The notes beneath the pieces are model-generated. The model was not told where the DNA came from and made no database searches. It saw only the letters and a program-made list of their open reading frames with translations. 47,655 nt of DNA from Verrucomicrobiota bacterium (GTDB taxonomy: Bacteria; Verrucomicrobiota; Kiritimatiellia; JAKQHR01): positions 1 through 47,655 of the forward strand of contig JAKQHR010000127.1 in assembly GCA_029557905.1 (NCBI GenBank). The letters are read 5' to 3'. Positions 1-7,960 of this stretch are shown here, in pieces. Every line of letters begins with the position of its first letter. Position 1 is the first letter of the stretch. The position numbers were made by a program, and so were the translations under genes.

Positions 1-657
1 CTGAAGTATCTGCTGAAATCTCTTTCCGACAAAGACTGGAAAGTGGCGCGTGATGCGCAGCGGGACATTTTGCAGATCGGGAGCAGGGCGGTTCCTTTTC
101 TGCTTGAAATGGCCGACGGCCGCCGAGAGGGGAATGCCGAAGCCGCAATTTCAGTTCTCGGGAAGATGGGCGATGCGCGCGTGGGTGAGCCCCTGATCCG
201 TCTTCTGCAGACTTCGCCCGACGACAAAGTTCGAAAAGCGTCGGCCGAGGCGCTGGGCCGCCTCGGAGAAACCCGGGCGGTGGATGCGCTCATGGCCGCT
301 GCCTCGCATTCTGAGAAATATCTCAACAACCGGTATGCCGCCATCAAGGCTCTGGGGCAGATCAAAGACCCTCGGGCGGTGACATTTCTGATGCTGATCA
401 TGAACGGTGATGCATATCTGGAATGCAGGAATTATGCCGCGGATGCGCTGGATGCAATCGCCGGAACACAGTTCGGACATGATCACCGCCGCCGCATGGA
501 ATGGATTCGGGCCAACCATCCGGAGTGGCTGGAGTTGAACGAGGAGCAGTGGTTCATCCATCCCGGTATGATCTGGATGGCCGGCGCGGTGGTCGTTTTT
601 GCCCTCGTGGGCTTCTGGCTTATCCGATCAACCTGGAATTCCTTTCGCCACGGCTAG
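1..657 (+). CDS. HEAT-repeat protein with C-terminal membrane anchor (5' partial)
   Basis: The reading frame is open from base 1, so the start lies outside the window. The visible 218 residues contain HEAT/PBS-lyase-like helical repeats, with recurring units such as ALGRLGETRAVDAL and ALGQIKDPRAVTFL. A single hydrophobic segment (about GMIWMAGAVVVFALVGFWL) lies near the C-terminus and is followed by a short basic tail. It probably displays a protein-binding solenoid outside the cytoplasm, tail-anchored in the membrane. No catalytic residue is evident and the partner is unknown. It is co-directional with the ankyrin gene 30 bp downstream, so two repeat-scaffold genes sit side by side. Confidence 0.75.
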   Translation: MKYLLKSLSDKDWKVARDAQRDILQIGSRAVPFLLEMADGRREGNAEAAISVLGKMGDARVGEPLIRLLQTSPDDKVRKASAEALGRLGETRAVDALMAAASHSEKYLNNRYAAIKALGQIKDPRAVTFLMLIMNGDAYLECRNYAADALDAIAGTQFGHDHRRRMEWIRANHPEWLELNEEQWFIHPGMIWMAGAVVVFALVGFWLIRSTWNSFRHG

Positions 658-687
658 CACAAACCTTTGATTACGGGAGAACCGGTT

Positions 688-2718
688 ATGAAACCAACAG
701 TTGCAATCATGCTGGGGATGCTGGCCGCAACGGCGGGTCGCGCAGAGGTGGTCACCCTCAAGACGGGGAAAACGCTGACGGGAGAAGTCAGCCGGGTCGG
801 AAAGTCCATTGTTGAGGTGCGCTCCGGCAAGAGCACAAGCTATCACAGTTTGTCGGATCTGAAGCCGGATGACGCAAAACGCATCGCGCCGGATTTCAAT
901 CCGGCGGGCGGGGCAAAGCCCGTTCAGCGCAGGACCCCGTCCCGCGCCGCACGGCAGGAAACGGACCGCCCTGCGGCTCCAGAGAAACCGGATGCTCCCG
1001 CAGCAGGAAAAAGTGCCACACTGCATCAAGTTTGTGCCGCCGGAAATGTAAAGCTGGCGGCTTCGCTTATTGATAAAGGAGCGGATATCGCCGCCGTTGA
1101 CGCGAAGGGTAACCAGCCTCTGCATGCGGCTGCTGCGGCCGGACAGGCCGACGTGGTCCATCTGCTGCTGGAGAAAGGCGCCAATGTGCATGCCAGGGGG
1201 GACTACGAAAGAATGCCTCTGCATTTGGCCGCCCGCGCGGGCTCCGTGGAGGTGGCAGAAATTCTTCTGTCAGCCGGGGCGGATATCAATGCGCGCAGCT
1301 ATGAAAACGAGGCCCCGCTGCACCTGGCGGCCGAGGGCGGCCATGCGGAGATGATCCGGTTCCTTCTTGAGCGTGACGCTTATCCCGGCATCCTGAGCAG
1401 GGGAAACGGGACCGCGCTGCATTATGCGGCAGCAACCGGATCGCTGTCGGCCGTCGAAGCGCTGATCGGAGCCGGACTGGATGTGAATGCTCAGGATATT
1501 TCAGGCCGCACCCCCCTGCATTATGCCGCTGAGCAGAACGCGGCGGATGTGGCGGCGCTGCTCCTTGATAAAGGTGCGAAGCACAATCTTTACGGCCGCG
1601 GATACGGAATTCATTCTGACGCATGGATTCAAAGAACTCCGATGCATGTGGCGGCGCGCTTTTCCCATCCGGCGATCGTCAGGCTTCTGCTGGAAAACGG
1701 GGCTGACCCGCATGCTCCAGACTCCGATGGTTCAACTCCGCTGCATGAGGCCGCCGCGGCGGTCACCGCCGTTTATGCCGGCCGGCAGGATGAAAAGACA
1801 GAGGTGGTCCGAATGCTGGCGGCGGTGTGTGATGTCAATGCAGCGAATGATGCCGGCGAAACGCCGCTCATTTGTCTGGCGCAGAAAAGGGCCCCTCATC
1901 CTGAGAAATCAGCCGAAATCCTGATCCAGCGCGGCGCGGATGTGAACGTTGAGGATCGCACGGGACGCACCGCGCTTCATTACGCGGTTGCGGAAGGCTA
2001 TGCTGCCCTGGTCAGCCGGCTGACGGCTTCGGGTGCAAATCAGGCCATACGAGATTTCGACGGCCGGCTGCCATCCGATCTGAATCCTGCAAAAAAGCCG
2101 GGAAAGCCTGCGCGTGCGCCGGGACTGGACGAACCCACTCTGCTGGAGGCCGCGCGAAAACATGATCTGCATTTGGTGCAGCATTTGATAGCCCGCGGAG
2201 CAGAGGTGAATGAACAAGACGAGGCGGGCAACACTCCGCTGCACCGGGCGATTTGGGGCGATGGCATAAACCGCGACGACATTGAGAGGCTTCTGCTTGA
2301 GGGAGGGGCCGATCCGAAGAAGACCAACGCGGCGGGACGGACCCCGCTGCACACGGCCATGGCCGTGCTCTCCGTGCTGAAAGTGGAGGCCCTCATTGCC
2401 GGAGGGGCTCCGGTCAATGCGCAGGATCGAAATGGGGATACCGCCCTGCATCTGGCGGCGGCTTACGGCAAATGGGATCTGGCTGCGGTGCTTTTGAAGG
2501 CGAAAGCCGACCCGAACATCAGGAATCGCGAAGGCAGCACACCGCTGCATCTGGCATCGGCCGGGCGGAAACCGGAAAAGGGGATTCCGCTTCTGCTCCA
2601 GCATGGCGCTGATCCCCGGATAATGAATGCGAGGGGACTGACGCCTCCGGCGCTGGCCCGGGCGAAGGGGGTTAAAGATGCCGTTGCAGCATGGGAGAAA
2701 GCGGGTGTTGCCCCCTGA
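688..2718 (+). CDS. Secreted ankyrin-repeat protein
   Basis: The protein has 676 residues from the ATG at 688, preceded by GGGAG at 675-679. An ATG-less extension upstream is unlikely. The N-terminus (MKPTVAIMLGMLAATAGRA) reads as a cleavable signal peptide. Residues about 20-65 form a small basic domain (VVTLKTGKTLTGEV), then a Pro/Ala-rich linker, then about 15-16 ankyrin repeats to the C-terminus. Most repeats keep TPLHxAA and the GADVN-type loop. The repeats are interrupted near the middle by a linker containing KKPGKPARAPG. It is inferred to be a periplasmic or exported binding scaffold. No enzyme domain is visible and the ligand is unknown. Confidence 0.85.
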   Translation: MKPTVAIMLGMLAATAGRAEVVTLKTGKTLTGEVSRVGKSIVEVRSGKSTSYHSLSDLKPDDAKRIAPDFNPAGGAKPVQRRTPSRAARQETDRPAAPEKPDAPAAGKSATLHQVCAAGNVKLAASLIDKGADIAAVDAKGNQPLHAAAAAGQADVVHLLLEKGANVHARGDYERMPLHLAARAGSVEVAEILLSAGADINARSYENEAPLHLAAEGGHAEMIRFLLERDAYPGILSRGNGTALHYAAATGSLSAVEALIGAGLDVNAQDISGRTPLHYAAEQNAADVAALLLDKGAKHNLYGRGYGIHSDAWIQRTPMHVAARFSHPAIVRLLLENGADPHAPDSDGSTPLHEAAAAVTAVYAGRQDEKTEVVRMLAAVCDVNAANDAGETPLICLAQKRAPHPEKSAEILIQRGADVNVEDRTGRTALHYAVAEGYAALVSRLTASGANQAIRDFDGRLPSDLNPAKKPGKPARAPGLDEPTLLEAARKHDLHLVQHLIARGAEVNEQDEAGNTPLHRAIWGDGINRDDIERLLLEGGADPKKTNAAGRTPLHTAMAVLSVLKVEALIAGGAPVNAQDRNGDTALHLAAAYGKWDLAAVLLKAKADPNIRNREGSTPLHLASAGRKPEKGIPLLLQHGADPRIMNARGLTPPALARAKGVKDAVAAWEKAGVAP

Positions 2719-2760
2719 ATTCCCCGCGCGAAGGCCAGGGCCGGATTGACGAGTTCCCTC

Positions 2761-2789
2761 TTGCGGCAGGGGCCTTTGTGCCGTATGCT
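2761..2789 (+). promoter_or_regulatory. Candidate sigma70-type promoter of the SPFH pair
   Basis: TTGCGG (2761-2766) is separated by 17 bp from TATGCT (2784-2789). Transcription would begin near 2796, leaving a leader of about 26 nt that carries the AGGAGG at 2810-2815. This is a motif match by eye only. Confidence 0.4.
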
Positions 2790-2821
2790 TTCCGCACATG
2801 AGTTTCATCAGGAGGATGCGT

Positions 2822-4363
2822 ATGAATGACATCGAACACTCCGAGCCCCGCCGACCGGGCCCCATGCCGAAGAAACCCCGAATCCCCGATCTGTCAGCGA
2901 TTTCCTGGATTCCGGTGATCGCAGTCTTTCTGCTGATCGCCCTGCCGCTGTTCATCTGGTTCGGATGCCGCATCGAGCCGCGCTCCGGCGAAATCGCGGT
3001 GCTGATCCGGAAAACCGGAAAAGACCTGCCCTCCGGTCAGATTCTCGCCATGAACCCGAAAGAGAAGGGCATCCAGCTTGAAGTGCTTCCCGAAGGCCGC
3101 TATTTCCGCAATCCCTATACATGGGGATGGAAAATCCACAGCATTCTGGATATTCCGGCCGGCAAGCTGGGCGTGAAAACCCGCCTGTACGGCGAGGCTC
3201 TTCCGGTCGGCAAGATCATTGCTCCCGACGGGTTCAAGGGTGTGGTCCGTGAAGTTCTCCGCCCCGGCAAATACCGCATCAATCCGTATGCCTACACCAT
3301 TGAACTGGCCGATGCCATCACCATCCGTCCGGGTCATGTGGGCGTTGTGACCGCTCTGATCGGGGAGGACGTGCTGGATGCCGAACTTCCGGAGCCTGAC
3401 CGCAACACGTTCCTCGTGAAGGAGGGGCTGAAGGGGGTGCTGACGGCGGTGCTGGATCCGGGCACATATTATCTCAACCCCTATGAGTTCAGCGTGGTCG
3501 AGGTGAATCTCCAGAGCCAGCGCTTCGAGATGAGCGGCGCCGACGTGATTACTTTCCTGACCTTCGACGGATTCACCGTCACCGTCGAGGGAACCATTGA
3601 GTATGTCCTCCAGCGCGATCAGGCCGCGCTGCTGACGCACCGCGTGGGCGACATGGATGACATCATCAAGAAGGTCATTCTGCCGCGCGCGCGCGGATTC
3701 AGCCGCATCGAGGGCAGCAAGCACCCGGCGATCAATTTCATCGTCGGCGAAACCCGCCAGAAGTTCCAGAACGACCTGGAGACTCATCTGCGCGAGAAGT
3801 GCATGGACTGGGGCGTGAGCATCAATTCCGTGCTGATCCGCAAGATTATTGTCCCGGATGAAATCGCGAGCATCATCCGCGAACGCGAAATCGCCGTTCA
3901 GAACGCCCTCAAGTTCGACCAGCAGATCGAGCAGGCCAAGTCGCAGGCCGAACTCGTGAAACAGGAAATGCTGGCCGTGCAGAACAAGGAAAAGGTTGAA
4001 GCGGACACCGCCCGCATTGCGGCTCTGATCAATGCCCGGCAGGACCAGCAGGTGCGCATCATTGCCGCGCAGCAGGAGCTGGATGTGGCAAAACTCGACA
4101 ATGAGGCCGCCGCCTTCCGCGCCGAGGCGGTGCTGGCCCGCGCCGCCGGAGACAAGGACGCCATTGAAGCCCGGAACCTGGCCGAAGCCTCCGTTCTGGC
4201 TTCACAGGTCAGCGCATTCGGAAACGGCATGAACCTGGCCCGCTACCGCTTTTATGAAAAAATCGCGCCGCAGATCGGCTCTGTGCTCAGCAGCGATCAG
4301 AAGCAGGGGATGGGCGCCATCTTCGGCCCGCTGCTGCCGGAAGGGAAAGGAGGCGCCCAATGA
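2822..4363 (+). CDS. SPFH/Band 7 membrane protein with three N-terminal repeat modules (A)
   Basis: The protein has 513 residues. The ATG at 2822 is chosen because AGGAGG at 2810-2815 is spaced 6 nt from it; an in-frame ATG at 2798 lacks such a site. One transmembrane segment lies near residues 25-47 (ISWIPVIAVFLLIALPLFIW). Three related modules of about 55-65 residues follow, each with a KG(I/V)...VL..G.Y..NPY core. After them come an SPFH domain (about 235-370) and an Ala/Gln/Glu-rich coiled coil (about 370-480). SPFH proteins oligomerise into membrane-associated rings or cages. The gene overlaps the next paralogue by ATGA at 4360-4363, so the two products are probably made in matched amounts and may co-assemble. 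The specific function is unknown. Confidence 0.85.
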   Translation: MNDIEHSEPRRPGPMPKKPRIPDLSAISWIPVIAVFLLIALPLFIWFGCRIEPRSGEIAVLIRKTGKDLPSGQILAMNPKEKGIQLEVLPEGRYFRNPYTWGWKIHSILDIPAGKLGVKTRLYGEALPVGKIIAPDGFKGVVREVLRPGKYRINPYAYTIELADAITIRPGHVGVVTALIGEDVLDAELPEPDRNTFLVKEGLKGVLTAVLDPGTYYLNPYEFSVVEVNLQSQRFEMSGADVITFLTFDGFTVTVEGTIEYVLQRDQAALLTHRVGDMDDIIKKVILPRARGFSRIEGSKHPAINFIVGETRQKFQNDLETHLREKCMDWGVSINSVLIRKIIVPDEIASIIREREIAVQNALKFDQQIEQAKSQAELVKQEMLAVQNKEKVEADTARIAALINARQDQQVRIIAAQQELDVAKLDNEAAAFRAEAVLARAAGDKDAIEARNLAEASVLASQVSAFGNGMNLARYRFYEKIAPQIGSVLSSDQKQGMGAIFGPLLPEGKGGAQ

Positions 4364-6063
4364 AAGATATGATCAGATCCATCAGCACTCTGGTTCTTGT
4401 TCTGGTTGTCGCGTGGGGCGTCTGGATGTGGGGCTTCTGCCGCTTCTATGTCGAGCCGGACTCCATGGCGGTCATCACGGCGAAGGTCGGCAAAGATCTT
4501 CCGCCCGGACAGATTCTGGCCGGCAAGGGCCAGAAGGGCGTGCGCGAGGAGGTTCTTGGCGAGGGACGCCATTTCCTGAATCCCATTCTCTATGAGCATG
4601 AAATCCGTTCGGTGGAGCGCATCCCGCCCGGCCAGGTCGGGCTGGTCACCTCCAAGATCGGCGAAGAACTCCCGCAGGGCGAGTTCATCGCGGCCAGAAA
4701 TCAGAAAGGCATCTGGCGCGGCGTGCTGGGCCCCGGCAAGTACCGTTTCAATCCCTACGGGTATCAGATCGATATCCTGGACGCCATCAGCATCCCGGTC
4801 GGCTATGCGGGCGTGGTCACGTCGCTTTCTGGCGAGCAGGCCCCGGAAGGAAAGTTCGCAAAACTGAACCAGAAAGGCGTGCGCGAGGATATCCTGCAGC
4901 CCGGCCTCTACTACGTAAATCCGAAGGAGTTCAAGGTGGACGTGCTGGAGATCGGCGTGAACCAGGTTTCACTGGTCGGGAAGATGGGCGGCGAGGTCAT
5001 CACAAAAGGCAAGATCGAGATGCAGAACGTGGCCATGGAAAAGCTCCAGACCAAGGTGCTCGAAAAGCAGCAGCAGAAGCGCTACGACTACCTCTCTCAG
5101 GTGGCCAGCTCCGTGCGCGCCCGCAGGGCGATGGCGCCGGCGGCCATGCAGGAGCAGGCTTATGGCGATGCACGGATTCCGCAGCAGCAGATGGCGGACA
5201 CAACGGCCATGATGGGACTCACTGAGTTTGTTGAGTTCCCGTCGCGCGACGGATTCCAGATCAGCCTCGACATGACCGTTGAGGTGGAACTGCTGCCGGA
5301 AAACATTGCCTTCATCTACAGCCGCTACGGCGACCTGCCGGCGGTGGTGGACAAGATCATCCTCCCGCAGATCACTTCCATCTCGCGCAACAAGGGGTCT
5401 GAATACGGCGCGAAGGATTTCATTGTGGGCGAGGGCCGCCAGAAGTTCCAGGACGACCTGACCGCCGCGCTGGCAAAGACGCTGAAGGCCAAGAACCTGA
5501 TTGTCCACAACGCCCTCATCCGGCACGTGGAGGTCCCCATGCAGATTCTTGAGCCGATCCAGCTCGCCAGCATTGCCGTGCAGCAGGATCTGACCAACAA
5601 GGAAAAGCAGAACACGGCCAAAAAACAGGCCGAGCTGAACACGGAACTGACGCTGATTGAGCAGCGCCGCGAGCAGGTGGCCCGCGAAACCGAAAAGATC
5701 AAGGCGGAGATCAAGGCCGACCAGCAGAAGCAGGTGGCTACCATACGCGCCGAGGCGTCAAAATCAGTGGCCGAAATTGACAAGCAGACGGCGCTGGTCC
5801 GCGCCGATATCGTCCGCAAGATCGGCACCGCCGAGGCCGAAGCCATCAAAATGGTCGATGGGGAAAAAGCAAAGGGACTTCAGCTCAAGGCGAAGGCCTG
5901 CGGCGATCCTGTGGCCTTCACCATGCTGAACATGGCCGCCAGCCTGAACCCGGATGTCAAAATCAACATCCTGCATTCGGGCGAAGGCACGCTCTGGACC
6001 GACCTGGAGAAGGCAACCCTCGGGGATTTGGGCGGAGCCAAAATCATCAAACCCGAAAAATGA
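4360..6063 (+). CDS. SPFH/Band 7 membrane protein with three N-terminal repeat modules (B)
   Basis: The protein has 567 residues and its start overlaps the upstream paralogue's stop. AAAGGAGG at 4346-4353 is a strong ribosome site. An N-terminal transmembrane segment (about residues 6-28) is followed by three modules matching those of protein A, for example GEELPQGEF and VLGPGKYRFNPY. It then has an insertion absent from A (about residues 205-285, Met/Gln/Ala-rich, including KVLEKQQQKRYDYL), an SPFH domain, and a long Glu/Lys/Gln coiled coil (about 410-510). The C-terminal sequence KINILHSGEGTLWTDL is reminiscent of flotillin-family tails. It is inferred to be the partner subunit of a hetero-oligomeric membrane scaffold. 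No protease (NfeD-type) partner gene lies nearby. Confidence 0.85.
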   Translation: MKDMIRSISTLVLVLVVAWGVWMWGFCRFYVEPDSMAVITAKVGKDLPPGQILAGKGQKGVREEVLGEGRHFLNPILYEHEIRSVERIPPGQVGLVTSKIGEELPQGEFIAARNQKGIWRGVLGPGKYRFNPYGYQIDILDAISIPVGYAGVVTSLSGEQAPEGKFAKLNQKGVREDILQPGLYYVNPKEFKVDVLEIGVNQVSLVGKMGGEVITKGKIEMQNVAMEKLQTKVLEKQQQKRYDYLSQVASSVRARRAMAPAAMQEQAYGDARIPQQQMADTTAMMGLTEFVEFPSRDGFQISLDMTVEVELLPENIAFIYSRYGDLPAVVDKIILPQITSISRNKGSEYGAKDFIVGEGRQKFQDDLTAALAKTLKAKNLIVHNALIRHVEVPMQILEPIQLASIAVQQDLTNKEKQNTAKKQAELNTELTLIEQRREQVARETEKIKAEIKADQQKQVATIRAEASKSVAEIDKQTALVRADIVRKIGTAEAEAIKMVDGEKAKGLQLKAKACGDPVAFTMLNMAASLNPDVKINILHSGEGTLWTDLEKATLGDLGGAKIIKPEK

Positions 6064-6089
6064 AAACCCCCGCGACCTTGTGTCGCGGG
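6057..6089. terminator. GC hairpin between convergent transcripts
   Basis: CCCGCGAC (6069-6076) pairs perfectly with GTCGCGGG (6082-6089) around a 5-nt loop. Read on the minus strand, the hairpin is followed by a T-rich run (GGTTTTCATTTTT), which fits an intrinsic terminator for the sigma/anti-sigma transcript. On the plus strand no T run follows, so any effect on the SPFH transcript is less certain. Confidence 0.5.
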
Positions 6090-6131
6090 TGCATGAGAGC
6101 GGGCGGATGAGGGGAAACGGCCGGCTGGAAT

Positions 6132-6208
6132 TTCCAGTCATTGGACCTTTTCGTCAAAATACTTCCAATGGTTGAAACTGTTTCCTGAGAAACTTCCAGG
6201 GATTGGAA
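6132..6208. repeat. Three imperfect palindromic TTCCA-TTGGAA repeats
   Basis: Three related dyad elements occur at 6132-6147, 6163-6176 and 6194-6208, about 31 bp apart start to start. Each begins TTCCA and ends in a variant of TTGGAA, separated by 3-5 bases. The last one ends 3 bp before the stop codon of the anti-sigma gene (minus strand). Such spaced dyads could be operators, repeated RNA hairpins downstream of the minus transcript, or a genome-wide intergenic repeat family. No further copy was noticed in this window. Confidence 0.55.
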
Positions 6209-6211
6209 CTT

Positions 6212-7246
6212 TCAGTTCTGCGGATTCCCGGCGCACAGAGTGAGCGTCGCGAGGACGGTGGAATAGATTTGTCCGCCGGCCGACAGGCATCCATCAGATG
6301 CAGGATTCTCTTTCATCAGTTCCAGCATGCGAACGGCGTTTGACCGGTCCGCGCCGGCGAACTCGGTACTCAGAAGATACCATGGATAAAGGTCGATTCT
6401 GCTTGCCGGCTGTGAGGGCAGGCGGGCGGGCGGGCCGCTGCACGGCCAGCCCTGCGCCGCGGCGCGTTTAAGGGCCAGAAGCGCCCAGGCCGAACCGGTC
6501 GGATGGACGGATTTCCCGCTGCTGGTCTGGTATGCCCATCCTCCTGATGCGGCATGACTGGTCTGCAGATGGCGTATGGCTCCATCCAGTACGCGTTTCA
6601 GCCCGCCGGAGGGGTTGTGCCGGTACACCTCGAGCAGGGCGCACGTAGCAATGGCATGTCCGTAGCCCGAACAAATGCCGCCTTCTCCGATGATTCCCTC
6701 CCGGTCCTGATGCGCAGCCAGATAGGCGGCGGCCCGGCGGATCTGCTCGTCATAATCCGAATTCATGCCTGCCGATTTTCCCGAAGCCAGGGTCAGCAGC
6801 GCCAGACTGGTCAGTTCGATGGTGTGTTTTCCGCTTCCGCCCCACCTGGCCCCGTCCCATGCGCCGGAGGTTTCCTGCGCGGCGGCGATCCATTTGAAAC
6901 CCTGCGCGGCGGCGGGGTCTTCCCTTCCGCCCGTCATGGACTGAATCACAAGCCACGCCCCGGCCAGCACAGCCAGGCAGGCGGCCGCTTTCAGCAAGCG
7001 GGGAAGCCAGGACGGGTTTCCCTGTTTTTTCTCAGATTTGATGGCCTCCAGGATTTCAGCGCTCAGGTCGCGGCTGACAGTGTCCTGCGGGAGCTCCCGC
7101 AGCTTTTTCAGCATTTCCCGTGTCTCATAGACGCGAACCCTGAGGAGAGAATTGCATTCCATCTCCTTTTCGAAAGCCTGCCGTTTTTCGGGAGGCAGTT
7201 CCTCCAGAACGTAGGGCAGAATTAATTCTTCAAAGGGCTGCTTCAT
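6212..7246 (-). CDS. Putative anti-sigma factor with extracytoplasmic alpha/alpha-toroid domain
   Basis: The protein has 344 residues. The cytoplasmic part (about 1-90) resembles anti-sigma N-termini (VLEELPPEKRQAFEKEM) but lacks the HxxxCxxC zinc motif. One transmembrane segment follows (about 86-107). The remaining 235 residues contain repeats of the prenyltransferase/squalene-cyclase toroid type, such as TIELTSLALLTLA, GHAIATCALLEVYR, SGGWAYQTSS and HPTGSAWALLALKRA. Catalytic acidic motifs of squalene-hopene cyclase (DxDD) are not seen, so a sensing or binding role is more likely than cyclisation. The gene starts 2 bp after the sigma factor gene, the usual arrangement for a sigma/anti-sigma pair. 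The stimulus is unknown. Confidence 0.75.
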   Translation of the reverse strand: MKQPFEELILPYVLEELPPEKRQAFEKEMECNSLLRVRVYETREMLKKLRELPQDTVSRDLSAEILEAIKSEKKQGNPSWLPRLLKAAACLAVLAGAWLVIQSMTGGREDPAAAQGFKWIAAAQETSGAWDGARWGGSGKHTIELTSLALLTLASGKSAGMNSDYDEQIRRAAAYLAAHQDREGIIGEGGICSGYGHAIATCALLEVYRHNPSGGLKRVLDGAIRHLQTSHAASGGWAYQTSSGKSVHPTGSAWALLALKRAAAQGWPCSGPPARLPSQPASRIDLYPWYLLSTEFAGADRSNAVRMLELMKENPASDGCLSAGGQIYSTVLATLTLCAGNPQN

Positions 7247-7248
7247 TT

Positions 7249-7824
7249 TCAGACTTTCTTCTCCCCGGCGTCCGCATACATATAATCTCTCAGCAGGTCA
7301 AAGGCGATGGACATCCGGGATTTCACTGTCCCAACCGGGATGTCGAGTGCCTCCGCAATCTCCGCATACTTCATTCCCTGATAAATGCTCATGACCACCA
7401 CCAGCCGGAGTTTTTCGGGCAGCGATTCCAGCGCGATCTGCGCATCCATTCCGCTTCCCGCCGGGCGTTCGCAATATTCGTTCAGTTCCGGCATTCCGTC
7501 TTCGTATTCGGTCAGGAAACTGCTTCGCCGCGCCTGCCGCCGGACCCAGTCTATCCAGACGCTCCTTCCAACCCTGTACAGGAACGTCGTGAACTTGGCC
7601 GTTTCCCGGTAGTTCATCCGGTTCCGGAATATCCGCAGGAAACATTCCTGCACCAGATCTTCCGCATCTGTATAAACGCCCAGCCGCCGGAAAAAGTTCA
7701 GCAGAGAATTCTGATATCTGAGGATGATGACTGAAAAGGCCTCTGTATGGCCTGCGCGGACACGCTTCATCACTTCCGCGTCTGCAAGCAGGGCGGGATC
7801 GGGTTTTTTCTGTTTTCGAATCAT
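7249..7824 (-). CDS. ECF-type RNA polymerase sigma factor
   Basis: The protein has 191 residues with sigma-70 region 2 (about 30-95, including DAEDLVQECFLRIFRN) and region 4 (about 125-180, including LPEKLRLVVVMSIYQGMKYAEIAE and GTVKSRM). Regions 1 and 3 are missing, as expected for the ECF class. It directs RNA polymerase to a dedicated promoter set and is presumably held inactive by the membrane protein encoded immediately downstream. The divergent TonB-dependent receptor is a plausible but unproven target. A GGAAC element lies upstream on the minus strand at 7885-7889, which may be an autoregulatory -35 site. Confidence 0.9.
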   Translation of the reverse strand: MIRKQKKPDPALLADAEVMKRVRAGHTEAFSVIILRYQNSLLNFFRRLGVYTDAEDLVQECFLRIFRNRMNYRETAKFTTFLYRVGRSVWIDWVRRQARRSSFLTEYEDGMPELNEYCERPAGSGMDAQIALESLPEKLRLVVVMSIYQGMKYAEIAEALDIPVGTVKSRMSIAFDLLRDYMYADAGEKKV

Positions 7825-7848
7825 GGATATCCTGTATAGCAGATATCC
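7825..7848 (-). promoter_or_regulatory. Inverted repeat abutting the sigma-factor start codon
   Basis: GGATATC (7825-7831) and GATATCC (7842-7848) form a 7-bp inverted repeat with a 10-bp spacer, ending immediately before the ATG of the sigma gene. In the mRNA this hairpin would enclose the only weak Shine-Dalgarno (AGGA). It could be a protein operator or a structure that limits translation. Confidence 0.35.
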
Positions 7849-7898
7849 CGTCCCTCAAAAAACAGAATTTCCAGTGAACCAAATGTTCCTCCGGTGCG

Positions 7899-7927
7899 TT
7901 AACAGAGAAGAACCGGAAATTTAGAAG
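7899..7927 (+). promoter_or_regulatory. Candidate promoter of the TonB-dependent receptor gene
   Basis: TTAACA (7899-7904), a 17-bp spacer and TAGAAG (7922-7927) make a reasonable sigma70-type match. The predicted leader would contain GAGGAG just before the ATG at 7961. The match was made by eye. Confidence 0.4.
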
Positions 7928-7960
7928 GATTAATAACCAATGAGACTGAGGAGTATGATC

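Noticed and set aside
501-815. Plus-strand frame overlapping the HEAT and ankyrin genes
   Set aside because: It crosses the end of one gene and the start of another in a different frame and has no family resemblance.
688-2718. Ankyrin gene as eukaryotic contamination or host-derived effector
   Set aside because: It has a bacterial signal peptide, a bacterial ribosome site and the same composition as its neighbours. Ankyrin proteins are common in free-living bacteria.
1909-2973. Long minus-strand open frame opposite the ankyrin gene and the SPFH start
   Set aside because: It mirrors codon bias of the real plus-strand genes, has low-complexity Arg/Gln/His composition, and spans two unrelated genes and a promoter.
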